From Thermotogaceae bacterium (GTDB taxonomy: Bacteria; Thermotogota; Thermotogae; Thermotogales; Thermotogaceae), in NCBI GenBank assembly GCA_021161105.1, contig JAGHBG010000239.1, positions 1 to 7,998 of the forward strand: a stretch of 7,998 nucleotides of DNA. Reading direction: 5' to 3'. Shown here piece after piece: positions 7,786 through 7,998 of this stretch. The notes under the pieces are model-generated. The model was given only the letters and a program-made list of their open reading frames with translations, searched no databases and was not told where the DNA came from. A program made the position numbers and the translations under genes. Positions within the stretch are counted from its first letter, which is position 1. Each line of letters begins with the position of its first letter.

Positions 7786-7998
7786 CTTGAAGAAAGGACA
7801 TTTTAGATACTAAGAGGAAGTGGTGAGTCAATCTTTTACATAGCCCTCAGCTTCAAGAGCTGCTGATTTAATAGATAAGAAATATGATCTTTTCGTACAA
7901 AAAGAAAAATATTTTATTTGAGTAAAACAGAAATTGCAAAAAAAGATGTCAGACTCCAATTTTAGTAAACAAAGCGTATTGCTTCAGTAGTCACTTCA

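Larger units (their letters stand above)
7621..7998. other. Gene-free AT-rich leader region upstream of brxF
   Basis: This stretch has no open frame on either strand with both a credible start and length; the ATG-started frames I checked run to only about 8-14 codons. One sampled line (7861-7920) has 12 G or C in 60. It holds the candidate promoter and palindrome near brxF, a second palindrome at 7774-7785, and a small imperfect stem CAGCT/AGCTG at 7848-7862. A minus-strand frame without a start codon (7983-7828) ends with a protein-like stretch and may be a gene remnant. No tRNA, CRISPR repeat, insertion sequence or convincing terminator was seen. Confidence 0.6.

Noticed and set aside
7848..7862. 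Stem CAGCT/AGCTG as a terminator of a gene to the right
   Set aside because: The stem is only five base pairs and no T-run follows on either strand.
7681..7945. Distant inverted copies of TGCAAAAAAA as insertion-sequence ends
   Set aside because: They are short, low in complexity, without target duplications, and enclose no transposase.
1..7998. CRISPR array, tRNA, integrase or attachment site
   Set aside because: No regularly spaced repeats, cloverleaf-like segment or recombinase motifs were seen on either strand.

Overview
The window carries the promoter-proximal four genes of a type 3 BREX (bacteriophage exclusion) cluster. All genes are on the minus strand, so transcription runs from the right edge to the left. 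The order brxF, brxC, pglXI, brxHII matches the canonical BREX-3 order (brxF-brxC-pglXI-brxHII-pglZ-brxA). The window ends inside brxHII, so pglZ and brxA would be expected to the left, but they are not visible here. This is an uncommon BREX subtype rather than an undescribed system. I found no extra accessory gene inserted between the core genes.

Layout, right to left. Positions 7998-7621 hold about 380 bases of very AT-rich DNA with no credible gene. Two perfect palindromes lie there, at 7774-7785 and 7649-7662. A plausible promoter (-35 at 7658-7653, -10 at 7635-7630) reads leftward into brxF. brxF (7618-7118) encodes a small P-loop ATPase. An 81-base spacer follows, with a weak AT-rich inverted repeat and a strong ribosome binding site for brxC. 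brxC (7036-3311, GTG start) encodes a 1241-residue P-loop protein. It overlaps pglXI (3314-435) by four bases (ATGA). pglXI encodes a 959-residue adenine-specific DNA methyltransferase with an internal zinc ribbon. Seven bases separate it from the start of brxHII (427 to the left edge), an SNF2/superfamily 2 type helicase cut off just after its Walker A motif.

How the genes work together. From the known behaviour of the family, PglX methylates host DNA at a non-palindromic site to mark self. BrxC, with BrxF in type 3, supplies ATPase functions. The helicase and the distal PglZ/BrxA are needed to block replication of unmarked phage DNA. The tight spacing of brxC-pglXI-brxHII suggests one coupled transcript.

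Organism. Nothing identifies the host. The DNA is AT-rich and arginine is written mostly with AGA/AGG (all eight arginines in the visible part of brxHII). This fits many AT-rich anaerobes or thermophiles but is not diagnostic. Hand counts show base composition rising along the cluster, from about 20% G+C upstream to about 30-33% in sampled lines of brxF/brxC and about 42-47% in much of pglXI/brxHII. This hints that the modules have different histories.
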